Counted from the first letter of the stretch, positions 56,733-64,000 are shown. The stretch: DNA of 64,000 nucleotides from Shewanella aestuarii (GCF_014647215.1 NZ_BMOT01000001.1:1-64000), one strand, 5' to 3'. Made by a program: numbers and translations. Notes: generated by a model not told the origin, from the sequence alone.

Positions 56733-57473
56733 ATGAAACATGCCGTATTAGTTGCGGCAATGTTCTTAGGTATGGGAGTTGCGGTAGCGGCTCCTGCACC
56801 AGTAGAGGATGTTGCTAATGGTTCAAGTGACGAACGTATTGCGCGTTTAGAACGTATTTTAAAGGCGAAACAACAGGGCGAATTTGAAATGCAACGTCGT
56901 GTCGATGCATTACAAAGAGAAGTGTTGGATTTGCGTGGTATAACTGAACAACAAAATTATCAGTTAAACCAAGTTCTGCAACGCCAACGTCAGCTTTACG
57001 AAGACATAGCCAATTTATCTACTAAGTCCACCCCGGCAGCTAACGCAACTGTTGCAGCCGATCCAGTTAGTGTAGCAGCATCAAGCTCAACATTAGGTGA
57101 AACCGCAAGCTATGAAGCGGCTGTCAACCTTGTGCTGAAAGATCGTAAATACGATGATGCTATTCCGGCCTTTCGTAATTTTATCAAACAGTACCCACAA
57201 TCGAGTTATGCAGCTAATGCTAATTACTGGTTAGGGCAGTTATTGTTTAATAAAGGTGAAAATGCTGAAGCTAAAACGGCATTTAGTACTGTTGTGAGTC
57301 AGTTCGCAGATTCCAATAAGCGCGGCGATAGTTTGGTCAAATTAGGGATGATTGCAGAGAAAGATAACGATGCCTCGGGTGCTAAAGCACTTTATCAGAA
57401 AGTATTAAAAGATTACCCTAATAGCGCATCAGCTCGTCTTGCACAGCAGCAATTATCTGCACTTAACGGCTAA
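56733..57473 (+). CDS. cpoB: Cell division coordinator CpoB (YbgF)
   Basis: Protein of 246 residues with a signal peptide (about 1-20), a coiled-coil trimerisation segment (about 35-95, RIARLERILKAKQQGEFEMQ and onward) and C-terminal TPR repeats (YEAAVNLVLKDRKYDDAI, ANYWLGQLLFNKGENAEAK, GDSLVKLGMIAEKDNDA). It coordinates PBP1B activity with Tol-Pal during septation. It is the last protein gene of the operon, before the tRNA-Lys array, an arrangement shared with E. coli. Confidence 0.95.
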   Translation: MKHAVLVAAMFLGMGVAVAAPAPVEDVANGSSDERIARLERILKAKQQGEFEMQRRVDALQREVLDLRGITEQQNYQLNQVLQRQRQLYEDIANLSTKSTPAANATVAADPVSVAASSSTLGETASYEAAVNLVLKDRKYDDAIPAFRNFIKQYPQSSYAANANYWLGQLLFNKGENAEAKTAFSTVVSQFADSNKRGDSLVKLGMIAEKDNDASGAKALYQKVLKDYPNSASARLAQQQLSALNG

Positions 57474-57478
57474 TAGAG

Positions 57479-57505
57479 ACAAAAAACAGCCTCTTAGTCT
57501 GTTTT
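57479..57505 (+). terminator. Weak terminator after cpoB
   Basis: AAAAACAG / CTGTTTTT stem with a 9-base loop. Confidence 0.6.
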
Positions 57506-57537
57506 TCATGCAAACAACAAGAAATTGGAAAATTGCA

Positions 57538-57565
57538 CTTGCATGAGAAAATGAAAACGGTATTA
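57538..57565 (+). promoter_or_regulatory. Promoter of the tRNA-Lys array
   Basis: TTGCAT (57538-57543), 16-base spacer, TATTAT (57560-57565), then the GC-rich AGGCGCCC. A GC-rich discriminator is typical of stable-RNA promoters under stringent control. The predicted start near 57572 gives a leader of about 140 bases before the first tRNA-like unit. Confidence 0.7.
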
Positions 57566-57708
57566 TAGGCGCCCTCAGAACGGCACAGCCTTCTGGGGAG
57601 TGTTTTAAGACTATTTATGACATTCTCGGGACGTCAATTCAAACTTATTGAAAGTTAATTTGTTTGTATCAGCTCCTTCTAACTATAATCAGTTAGCAAA
57701 ACTTCGAT

Positions 57709-57790
57709 GGGTCGTTAGCTCAGTTGATCTTGAAACATAGACAGTTGACTTTTGTTCCCGTTAACCATGACAGGTTAATAAAACCAAGAT
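57709..57790 (+). pseudogene. tRNA-Lys-like decoy unit 1
   Basis: Starts with the tRNA-Lys 5' end (GGGTCGTTAGCTCAGTT) but then diverges; it lacks a T-arm, a 3' acceptor strand and CCA. It keeps the hairpin TTAACC-ATGACA-GGTTAA. It is the most diverged copy (GTTGATCTTG and GTTCCCG). Confidence 0.75.
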
Positions 57791-57866
57791 GGGTCGTTAG
57801 CTCAGTCGGTAGAGCAGTTGGCTTTTAACCAATTGGTCGAAGGTTCGAATCCTTCACGACCCACCA
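57791..57866 (+). tRNA. tRNA-Lys (anticodon UUU), copy 1
   Basis: Complete 76-base cloverleaf: acceptor GGGTCGT / ACGACCC, D-arm with AGCTCAGTCGGTAGAGC, anticodon loop CTTTTAA, T-arm AAGGTTCGAATCCTT, encoded CCA. Confidence 0.98.
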
Positions 57867-57909
57867 CTTTCTTGATAGTGGCTAAAGAATTAAATCGTAA
57901 TAACAAGAT

Positions 57910-57991
57910 GGGTCGTTAGCTCAGTTGGTCTTGAAACATAGACAGTTGGCTTTTGTTCCAATTAACCATATCAGGTTAATAAAACCAAGAT
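57910..57991 (+). pseudogene. tRNA-Lys-like decoy unit 2
   Basis: Same design as unit 1: intact first 16-18 tRNA bases, then GTCT-TGAAACAT-AGAC, ACAG...TTGT and TTAACC-ATATCA-GGTTAA hairpins. Confidence 0.75.
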
Positions 57992-58067
57992 GGGTCGTTA
58001 GCTCAGTCGGTAGAGCAGTTGGCTTTTAACCAATTGGTCGAAGGTTCGAATCCTTCACGACCCACCA
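57992..58067 (+). tRNA. tRNA-Lys (anticodon UUU), copy 2
   Basis: Identical to copy 1, exactly 201 bases downstream; CCA encoded. Confidence 0.98.
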
Positions 58068-58110
58068 CTTTCTTGATAGTGGCTAAAGAATTAAATCGTA
58101 ATACCAAGAT

Positions 58111-58192
58111 GGGTCTTTAGCTCAGTTGGTCTTGAAACATAGACAGTTGGCTTCTGTTCCAGTTAACCATAGCAGGTTAATAAAACCAAGAT
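58111..58192 (+). pseudogene. tRNA-Lys-like decoy unit 3
   Basis: Starts GGGTCTTTAGCTCAGTTGG; hairpin loop ATAGCA in TTAACC/GGTTAA. Confidence 0.75.
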
Positions 58193-58268
58193 GGGTCGTT
58201 AGCTCAGTCGGTAGAGCAGTTGGCTTTTAACCAATTGGTCGAAGGTTCGAATCCTTCACGACCCACCA
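58193..58268 (+). tRNA. tRNA-Lys (anticodon UUU), copy 3
   Basis: Identical to copy 1, 201 bases after copy 2; CCA encoded. Confidence 0.98.
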
Positions 58269-58311
58269 CTTTCTTGATAGTGGCTAAAAAATTAAATCGT
58301 AATACTAAGAT

Positions 58312-58394
58312 GGGTCGTTAGCTCACTTGGTCTTGAAACATAGACAGTTGGCTTCTGTTCCAATTAACCATAGCAGGTTAACAAAAACTAAGAT
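58312..58394 (+). pseudogene. tRNA-Lys-like decoy unit 4
   Basis: Starts GGGTCGTTAGCTCACTTGG and ends in the variant GGTTAACAAAAACTAAGAT. It is followed directly by unit 5 with no tRNA between. Confidence 0.75.
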
Positions 58395-58476
58395 GGGTCT
58401 TTAGCTCAGTTGGTCTTGAAACATAGACAGTTGGCTTCTGTTCCAGTTAACCATAACAGGTTAATAAAACCAAGAT
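58395..58476 (+). pseudogene. tRNA-Lys-like decoy unit 5
   Basis: Starts GGGTCTTTAGCTCAGTTGG; hairpin loop ATAACA. It abuts unit 4, so one tRNA plus spacer (about 119 bases) is missing here relative to the 201-base period. Confidence 0.75.
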
Positions 58477-58552
58477 GGGTCGTTAGCTCAGTCGGTAGAG
58501 CAGTTGGCTTTTAACCAATTGGTCGAAGGTTCGAATCCTTCACGACCCACCA
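58477..58552 (+). tRNA. tRNA-Lys (anticodon UUU), copy 4
   Basis: Identical to copy 1, 284 bases after copy 3 (one extra decoy unit); CCA encoded. Confidence 0.98.
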
Positions 58553-58595
58553 CTTTATTGATAGTGGTTAAAGAATTAAATCGTAATACCAAGAT

Positions 58596-58677
58596 GGGTC
58601 ATTAGCTCAGTTGGTCTTGAAATATAGACAGTTGGCTTCTGTTCCAGTTAACCATAGCAGGTTAATAAAACCAAGAT
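58596..58677 (+). pseudogene. tRNA-Lys-like decoy unit 6
   Basis: Starts GGGTCATTAGCTCAGTTGG; hairpin loop ATAGCA. Confidence 0.75.
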
Positions 58678-58753
58678 GGGTCGTTAGCTCAGTCGGTAGA
58701 GCAGTTGGCTTTTAACCAATTGGTCGAAGGTTCGAATCCTTCACGACCCACCA
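58678..58753 (+). tRNA. tRNA-Lys (anticodon UUU), copy 5
   Basis: Identical to copy 1, 201 bases after copy 4; CCA encoded. Confidence 0.98.
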
Positions 58754-58796
58754 CTTTCTTGATAGTGGCTAAAGAATTAAATCGTAATACCAAGAT

Positions 58797-58879
58797 GGGT
58801 CATTAGCTCAGTTGGTCTTGAAACATAGACAGTTGGCTTTTGTTCCAGTTAGCCATAGCAGGTTAACAAAAACTAAGAT
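58797..58879 (+). pseudogene. tRNA-Lys-like decoy unit 7
   Basis: Starts GGGTCATTAGCTCAGTTGG; hairpin arm TTAGCC (one G-U pair replaces A-U) with loop ATAGCA; same 3' variant as unit 4. Confidence 0.75.
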
Positions 58880-58955
58880 GGGTCGTTAGCTCAGTCGGTA
58901 GAGCAGTTGGCTTTTAACCAATTGGTCGAAGGTTCGAATCCTTCACGACCCACCA
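58880..58955 (+). tRNA. tRNA-Lys (anticodon UUU), copy 6
   Basis: Identical to copy 1, 202 bases after copy 5; last tRNA of the array; CCA encoded. Confidence 0.98.
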
Positions 58956-59396
58956 ATTTAAAATTTCAATATCAAATATTTCATTTGAGCCCAAGCTTCT
59001 CTAAATCCTCTAAATCCTCTAAATCCTCTAAATCCTCTAAATCCTCTAAATCCTCTAAATCCTCTAAATCCTCTAAATCCTCTAAATCTCAATAAATCAT
59101 TATTCTGTTATTAGTCAATTTTTATCAATTCCGTTATTCATTCTGAATATTTGCACTATCTGAATAGCAGCTAGTTGATTGGCTTTATATCTACAGGACT
59201 TTTTAGATTTTCAGTAAGTTAGTCACTTTGATGCATAGCACTTAATTTCAGCGTCATAATGGAAGTGGATTTGTTCTTTTTATCCTATTTTAGTGTTTAC
59301 TTCTCTACTTTTGTCTTATAGACCTATTGCTAATGTTTCATTTTTGTTAATTAGGACATATTGCTCAAGATTAAAACAATAATTTGGAGAGCACGG
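58956..59396. other. Region between the tRNA array and the porin gene
   Basis: About 440 bases. It starts with a short AT-rich stretch and the 9-bp tandem repeat (59001-59089). The rest is AT-rich and should hold the porin promoter. No clear terminator for the tRNA transcript was found. Confidence 0.5.
59001..59089 (+). repeat. 9-bp tandem repeat, nine exact copies plus a partial one
   Basis: The unit CTAAATCCT is repeated nine times without change (59001-59081) and followed by CTAAATCT. It begins 45 bases after the last tRNA-Lys. Perfect copies indicate recent slippage, so copy number probably varies between strains. Confidence 0.95.
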
Positions 59397-60551
59397 ATGA
59401 AACATCTTAAACTTGCAGCATTGATTTCTGGGGCGATGCTGGCTATGACAGCTACTGCGCATGCTAAAACTGACATGACCTTTGGTGGCTATATTAAAGC
59501 GGACGTTATGTTCAGTGATTACGGTAATGGCGCACCGGATTCAGGCAGTTTATCTCGCCAGTTTTATGTCCCAGGTACTATTTACGGTGAAAAAGGTAAT
59601 GGCAAACAGGTTGTCGACTTTCAGGCTCGCGAATCACGCTTTAATTTTAAAACCGTCACAGATTTGGAAGGTGGTCACTCATTAACGGGGTTTATTGAGT
59701 TAGACTTTATGACTCATACCGATGGTAATGAACGTGTATCAAATAGTTATTCTCCTCGGATCCGCCATGCTTTTGTGACTTATGACAATTGGACCGTCGG
59801 TCAAACTTGGACCACCTTCCAAAATCCAGGAGCTTTGCCTGAAAACTTAGATTTTGTTGGCGCAGCTGATGGCACGCCTTTTGTTCGTCAAGCATTAATT
59901 AAGTACACTAGCGGTAATTTTCAAATCGCATTAGAAAACCCTGAAACCACGTTAACCCCTCATACAGGTGGAGCACGTATTACCAGTGGTAGTGGCGTGG
60001 TTCCTGATGTGATTGCCCGTTATAACTTTTCTCAAGAAGGTGGCGCTGCGTATTCATTAGCGGGTATTTTGCGTCAATTGAATGTAGAAGAGCTTCAAGG
60101 CACAACACAATTAGACTCAACAGACCTTGGTTATGGCGTTAGCTTTGCTGGTGTGATCCCAGTAGGTAAAGATGATTTTAAATTTACGGCTACCTATGGT
60201 GAAGGCTTAGGCCGCTACATGGCCTTAAACTACGCTAACGCGGGTGTGCTAGACAGTAATAATGAAATCCAAACCATTACTTCATATGGTGGGTTTGTTG
60301 CTTATCGTCACTGGTGGAGCGAACAATGGCGTTCAAGCTTTACTCTATCAGGTTTCTCTGCCGATAATGATGTCAACTTAACTGGTGGCAGCGTTAACAA
60401 AGAAGCGTATTCTGGATATGTAAACTTACTGTATTCACCGTCTAAGCCATTAACCTTTGGTGTTGAATACATGCACGCATTAAATGAAAGAGAAGATGGT
60501 GTTGATGGCGATTTAAATCGCATTATGTTCTCGGCTAAATATGTTCTTTAA
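59397..60551 (+). CDS. DcaP-like trimeric outer-membrane porin
   Basis: Protein of 384 residues with a signal peptide (about 1-22, ending ATAHA-KTD), then a beta-barrel with the DcaP-family N-terminal strand MTFGGYIKADVMFSDYG, ARESRFNFKTVTDLEGG and TFVxYxNWxxGQTWTTF-like HAFVTYDNWTVGQTWTTF. The C terminus ends in the sorting strand IMFSAKYVL. The family takes up small organic acids or other anionic solutes. The start at 59397 follows TTGGAGAGC; an upstream in-frame start at 59361 is less likely. Confidence 0.92.
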   Translation: MKHLKLAALISGAMLAMTATAHAKTDMTFGGYIKADVMFSDYGNGAPDSGSLSRQFYVPGTIYGEKGNGKQVVDFQARESRFNFKTVTDLEGGHSLTGFIELDFMTHTDGNERVSNSYSPRIRHAFVTYDNWTVGQTWTTFQNPGALPENLDFVGAADGTPFVRQALIKYTSGNFQIALENPETTLTPHTGGARITSGSGVVPDVIARYNFSQEGGAAYSLAGILRQLNVEELQGTTQLDSTDLGYGVSFAGVIPVGKDDFKFTATYGEGLGRYMALNYANAGVLDSNNEIQTITSYGGFVAYRHWWSEQWRSSFTLSGFSADNDVNLTGGSVNKEAYSGYVNLLYSPSKPLTFGVEYMHALNEREDGVDGDLNRIMFSAKYVL

Positions 60552-60581
60552 TCCCTTCAGGGGAACTATTTAAAGCGATAA

Positions 60582-60615
60582 AAAAAGGACCCTAACACTG
60601 TTAGAGTCCTTTTTC
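60582..60615. terminator. Bidirectional terminator
   Basis: AAAAAAGGAC-CCTAAC / GTTAGAGTCCTTTTT imperfect stem between the convergent porin and glutaredoxin genes. Confidence 0.85.
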
Positions 60616-60629
60616 ATTATCAATAAGTC

Positions 60630-60890
60630 TTAATCAAGCAAGCCATGTTGACGAACATATTGATCAAAATCCGTGTATCCGCCAACTGGAACTTCATCAA
60701 CAAAAATTTGTGGTACGGTTTCAACCGTTTTGCCGACACTTTTAGATAAATCTGCTTTAGAAATCCCTTCTGCGTGAATATCCACATACTTAAATTTAAA
60801 ATCTTCACGGTGTGCAGTTAATTTTTCTGATAATTCAACCGCACGAACACAGTATGGACAGCCAGGGCGACCAAAAATAACAACAAACAT
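60630..60890 (-). CDS. grxA: Glutaredoxin 1
   Basis: Protein of 86 residues (E. coli GrxA 85) with the redox motif GCPYCVRA (about 10-17), the cis-Pro loop TVETVPQIF and the glutathione-binding GGYTDFDQY. It reduces ribonucleotide reductase and other disulfides with glutathione. AGGAGTT precedes the ATG. Confidence 0.96.
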   Translation of the reverse strand: MFVVIFGRPGCPYCVRAVELSEKLTAHREDFKFKYVDIHAEGISKADLSKSVGKTVETVPQIFVDEVPVGGYTDFDQYVRQHGLLD

Positions 60891-60969
60891 AATAACTCCT
60901 ACTTTTTCGATTTGTTGTGTTTATAGCACAACTATTTTCCAATTGATAACGTGATGAAGTGAATTTAGC

Positions 60970-60993
60970 TTAACCTTTGCTTAGAAAGGTTAA
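60970..60993. repeat. Inverted repeat upstream of grxA
   Basis: TTAACCTTT-GCTTAG-AAAGGTTAA, perfect 9-bp arms, about 80 bases upstream of grxA. No T-run on either strand, so it is not a terminator. Confidence 0.5.
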
Positions 60994-61108
60994 CCATAAC
61001 TAAAAAACGGACAATTAAGCTTAATGCACATTGAATGGCAATTGATCAGGCTATGACCATTTTAAGCTGTTGACGTAAATTGTTAATCATTTTTGTAAGG
61101 CAATCATT

Positions 61109-61128
61109 CAAAATAATGGCTAAATGCC
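61109..61128 (-). terminator. Weak hairpin after radD
   Basis: On the minus strand TAATGGC / GCCATTA with a 5-base loop follows the radD stop directly, with only a short T-rich tail. Confidence 0.45.
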
Positions 61129-61129
61129 A

Positions 61130-62917
61130 TTAACTAAAATCTGTTTTATATTTACCTTGATAATCGAAAAATAGATCAACTAATTTCCAATGATGCTTTT
61201 GTTTTTTGAGGATTAATAAATGAGGCTGCCTGAATCTGCGTTGATCGGCTAAAACTTGTTTGACGTTATCATATTTAGGATGAGGCATTCCTGGAGTGCG
61301 GGTGTGATTAAGCACAAACGCGGCATAAAAAGCTTTTTTTTGTGGTGAGGTGTCAAATTTAAAATACTGTTTAAAGTCATTCCCCTCAATATCAATGTAT
61401 TGAATGACCAAACTTTGATTATCTTGGGTAAACAGCATTTTCTGGCACTTAAATAAGTGGTGATGTTGTGATTGTAAAACTTGCTTAAGTCGTTTGTCTG
61501 GATCGATTAAAGTCGAGTGACAGCTTTGACAAACTCTGGCGGCAATATCATTTTCAGCGCCGCAGTCTGGACAGGCTTTTGAACGAAAGCGAAAATCACA
61601 TTGGATTTCATTGTTGGTTTTATCACTGACTAATCCCTGACAACGGCGGCCAAAATGCTCAATGATATCGCCATCATTATCCACGTGTCCCCAAAAGGTA
61701 TTGGCAAACTGACACATAGGGCAGTGCACTTGTACTGGTACTGACTTGCTGTTGGGTTTGGCCTGACCCACTTCAGGGAAATACAGGTCAAATCCATTGG
61801 CGGCGTAATCAATTACCAAGCAATCGGTTTTTCCCTGCGCTAAACGCAGGCCACGACCGACCATTTGCTGAAACAAGCTAACCGATGCAGTAGGCCTTAA
61901 AATGGCAATTAAGTCGACGTGGGGCGCGTCAAAGCCAGTTGTCAGTACCGCTACATTGACTATGTATTTAATTTGCTGCGCTTTAAAGGCATCGATAATG
62001 GTGTCGCGCTCATGATGCGGCGTGGCGGCGGTGATTAATGCTGCTTTGGTTGGCGTGGCAGTATTGTCGATAAGCTTGTTTAATAAGCCGATAATTTCCT
62101 GCGCGTGGCGCACGGTTGCGGCAAAAATGATCACCCCTTTACGGGTATTTGCCAGCTGCACGATTTGTTTCACTATCGCAGTTGTCGCACGGCCTTGATG
62201 GTTGAGTATCGATTCCACCTCTTGCTGATTAAACTCGCCAGCTTCTGTTGGTTCAAGCTGGCTAAAATCGTACTGAGCGCTTAGGCCATCAAATAACTTA
62301 GGTGCCGTTAAAAAGCCCTGTTTAATCAGCGGACGCATAGGTAATTCAAAAATGCATTTATCGAAAACCGCCGTGTCAGTGTTGCCTATTTTACCGTGGT
62401 AATGGTGATGATAAATCCAGCCTAATCCAAGTCGATAGGGCGTTGCGGTAAGGCCTAAAATTTTTATGGCTGGGTTTTGCTTTTTTAAGTGCTGCAGAAT
62501 TTGCTGATACTGGCTGGTTTTTTCATTGCTGACCCGATGGCATTCATCAATAATCACCAGTGAAAAGGGCTGATCAAACTTATCTAATGCCCGCGCTGCT
62601 GACTGTACGCTGGCCACCACCGTTTTACCGTTGGCTTTTTTCTGGTTTAATCCGGCGGAGTAAATATTGGCAGCTTGGGTGAGTAAACCGACTTTTTCAG
62701 CATTTTGCGCAACTAACTCTTTTACGTGGGTTAGCACTAATACATTGCCGTTGGCGATGCGGGCCAGTTCAGCAATAACAATGCTTTTACCTGCGCCCGT
62801 CGGCAAAGCCAATACTGCCGATTGTTGGCTGCTGCGAAAGTGTTTTATGGCAGCGTTAACCGAGTCTTGCTGGTAATCACGCAGTTGCAAAGCAGTTTTG
62901 TCAGTAGAAGCTTTCAA
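61130..62917 (-). CDS. radD: DNA repair helicase RadD (YejH)
   Basis: Protein of 595 residues (E. coli 586), a superfamily 2 helicase. Motifs are LRDYQQDSVNAAI, Walker A ALPTGAGKSIV, Walker B VIIDECHRVS (DEAH-type DECH), motif III LGLTATPYR and motif VI QMVGRGLRLAQG. The C-terminal third has zinc-binding cysteine pairs (CPMCQF, CPDCGAEN, CQSCHST). In E. coli it works with SSB and RecA-dependent repair and in template switching. Confidence 0.95.
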   Translation of the reverse strand: MKASTDKTALQLRDYQQDSVNAAIKHFRSSQQSAVLALPTGAGKSIVIAELARIANGNVLVLTHVKELVAQNAEKVGLLTQAANIYSAGLNQKKANGKTVVASVQSAARALDKFDQPFSLVIIDECHRVSNEKTSQYQQILQHLKKQNPAIKILGLTATPYRLGLGWIYHHHYHGKIGNTDTAVFDKCIFELPMRPLIKQGFLTAPKLFDGLSAQYDFSQLEPTEAGEFNQQEVESILNHQGRATTAIVKQIVQLANTRKGVIIFAATVRHAQEIIGLLNKLIDNTATPTKAALITAATPHHERDTIIDAFKAQQIKYIVNVAVLTTGFDAPHVDLIAILRPTASVSLFQQMVGRGLRLAQGKTDCLVIDYAANGFDLYFPEVGQAKPNSKSVPVQVHCPMCQFANTFWGHVDNDGDIIEHFGRRCQGLVSDKTNNEIQCDFRFRSKACPDCGAENDIAARVCQSCHSTLIDPDKRLKQVLQSQHHHLFKCQKMLFTQDNQSLVIQYIDIEGNDFKQYFKFDTSPQKKAFYAAFVLNHTRTPGMPHPKYDNVKQVLADQRRFRQPHLLILKKQKHHWKLVDLFFDYQGKYKTDFS

Positions 62918-62966
62918 ATATTAGGTTCAACATATTTTGGGTAACTATGGCCGGATAATATCATGG

Positions 62967-63818
62967 TTATAGGGCTAAGTTTGCTTTAACTGCCTCGGCA
63001 AAGGTTCGAGAAACCGGCACTTCAAGATGATTACTTAACAACAATGACATTTTTCTATTTTCTTTATTGACTGATACCACAGCCTGGTTTGCCACCCACC
63101 ATGATCTATGTGTTTGCAAACCTGGAAACCCTTCTAGCTGCAGTAATGCATCTTTTAAGCGCATTAATAGCATGTGCTGGCCTTTATCTGTGTGTACTTT
63201 TAAATAATGGTCATCCATTTCTAAACACAGCAATTGCCCGCGCTTTTCTAGCGGTAATAGCGCCATAAACTGATCAATTAGAATACTATTGATGTCTTGA
63301 CTTTGTTGATGCTGTTCAATGACCTTTTGCGATTGTTCAATGACCAGTTTTGACTGCTCAAGCTGCTGCTTTTGATGATGAAGATGATTTTGTAACATGC
63401 TGACAAAGGTAATGATGCTACCAATAATCAAGGTGTCGGGTAGAGCGAGTAAAAAATGGTGACTTAACTGTAACGTGTGATTGAAAAACAACCAGCCAAT
63501 AAAAGGCACCATTAGGCTCATTATTAAGCTTGCTAATAGTGATGATATTGCGACTCGATGCCAGGTGGTGGTTACGTTTTTGACAAGGTATTTATGGCCT
63601 AAAATGATTAGTGGCATGTAAATTAAGTAGCCACAAATGCAGGTGAATACCCAATAACTCATCGACAATAATAGGGTGTATTGATCCATACCAAAGGGAC
63701 GCATAAAGCCAATAAATAGCCCAATTAATACCACTACAAGCAGTTGCTGTAGTAATTTATGTTTAGTCTTTTCAGGTTTTAGTTGTTGATTATTTAGGGG
63801 TATTTCACGATTCGTCAA
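62967..63818 (-). CDS. Membrane-bound LytTR-family DNA-binding regulator
   Basis: Protein of 283 residues. Four membrane helices (about 24-45, 50-73, 88-110, 120-145) are followed by a coiled coil rich in Gln (about 148-175) and a C-terminal LytTR domain (about 190-280: LLCLEMDDHYLKVHTDKGQH, LPGLQTHRSWWVANQAVVSV). There is no receiver or kinase domain; signals are probably sensed by the membrane part. It starts with TTG at 63818, with AAAAAGGA about 10 bases upstream. Direct repeats at 63842-63873 are a likely autoregulatory site. Confidence 0.88.
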   Translation of the reverse strand: MTNREIPLNNQQLKPEKTKHKLLQQLLVVVLIGLFIGFMRPFGMDQYTLLLSMSYWVFTCICGYLIYMPLIILGHKYLVKNVTTTWHRVAISSLLASLIMSLMVPFIGWLFFNHTLQLSHHFLLALPDTLIIGSIITFVSMLQNHLHHQKQQLEQSKLVIEQSQKVIEQHQQSQDINSILIDQFMALLPLEKRGQLLCLEMDDHYLKVHTDKGQHMLLMRLKDALLQLEGFPGLQTHRSWWVANQAVVSVNKENRKMSLLLSNHLEVPVSRTFAEAVKANLAL

Positions 63819-63841
63819 AGATACACATTCCTTTTTAGTTA

Positions 63842-63873
63842 CATTTCACGAAGTTTTTGAGTCACTTTACGAA
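63842..63873 (-). promoter_or_regulatory. Direct repeats, candidate LytTR binding site
   Basis: On the minus strand TTCGTAAAGTG (63873-63863) and TTCGTGAAATG (63852-63842) are two 11-bp direct repeats spaced 21 bases start to start, i.e. two helical turns. LytTR proteins bind direct repeats with this spacing. The pair lies 24-55 bases upstream of the regulator gene's start. Confidence 0.5.
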
Positions 63874-64000
63874 AAGCCACTTTGATTTTTTATCGCTCCA
63901 TTCTATCGTCTTTTCAACACGAAGCAATGGCGAGATTTGCTCGGCTTATGTCGGCACTAACCAGCCATTGCAATAACACTTTCATCATAGACGATAGGCA

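Noticed and set aside
57709..58955. CRISPR array
   Set aside because: The regular repeats are tRNA genes and tRNA-like units with conserved, not unique, spacers, and no cas genes are nearby.
58907..59095. 62-residue protein with Ser-Ser-Lys repeats
   Set aside because: The frame begins inside the last tRNA-Lys gene and continues through the 9-bp tandem repeat; a repeat unit that is a multiple of three keeps it open without selection.

Overview
The window is a stretch of chromosome from a marine gammaproteobacterium, almost certainly Shewanella. The evidence is the small tetraheme cytochrome c, the rnt-motY and hinT-ycfL-thiK style gene neighbourhoods, the tol-pal operon followed by a tRNA-Lys array, and the AT-rich codon use. 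No prophage, insertion sequence, integron or CRISPR array was found. It is mostly core genome with several accessory or unusually regulated blocks.

Layout. 1-460: end of an rRNA operon (23S 3' end, spacer, a 5S gene reduced to its two ends, terminator). 763-9814: c-di-GMP protein with PAS, GGDEF and EAL domains, a QueD-like double T-fold protein, M23 peptidase, YecM, L,D-transpeptidase, a potassium channel, a MATE pump and PepE. 10.2-11.8 kb: htpX and the small tetraheme cytochrome. 11.8-24.1 kb: a complete nitrate assimilation cluster (nitrate reductase, siroheme methyltransferase, TrpD2-like protein, ANTAR antiterminator, nirBD, nitrate transporter, phosphatase-kinase fusion) with two sigma-54 promoters, an NtrC-like site, a perfect NarP/NarL palindrome and a terminator-bearing nirB leader. 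24.1-29.4 kb: curli operon csgB-A-D-E-F-G with a greatly enlarged CsgA. 29.5-33.3 kb: M61 peptidase, HinT, two hotdog thioesterases, YcfL. 33.3-37.8 kb: TPP-riboswitch-controlled thiamine salvage operon (TonB receptor, YkoF-like binding protein, PnuT, thiamine kinase). 38-50 kb: housekeeping genes (DoxX, nitroreductase, GST, trhO, cysB, purMN, upp, a NhaC-like transporter, peroxiredoxin, rnt). 50.1-52.2 kb: motY followed by more than 1 kb without a firm protein gene, which holds a candidate small RNA on the minus strand. 52.2-57.5 kb: ybgC-tolQRAB-pal-cpoB. 57.5-59.1 kb: six identical tRNA-Lys(UUU) genes alternating with seven degenerate tRNA-Lys-like units on a 201-bp period, then a 9-bp tandem repeat. 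59.4-63.8 kb: DcaP-like porin, glutaredoxin, radD and a membrane-bound LytTR regulator with direct repeats in front of it.

How the parts work together. In the nitrogen block, sigma-54/NtrC would report nitrogen limitation, the NarP palindrome would report nitrate, and the ANTAR protein would open the nirB leader terminator. The uroporphyrinogen methyltransferase feeds siroheme to NirB and the MFS protein imports nitrate. In the thiamine block, TPP shuts off uptake across the outer membrane (receptor), handling by the small binding protein, inner-membrane transport (PnuT) and phosphorylation. The curli block carries subunits, regulator and secretion apparatus in one direction.

The least explained structures are the tRNA-Lys/decoy array, the candidate small RNA at 51040-51191, the nirB leader and the gutted 5S rRNA gene. 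All functional statements are read from sequence by eye; no database search was run.
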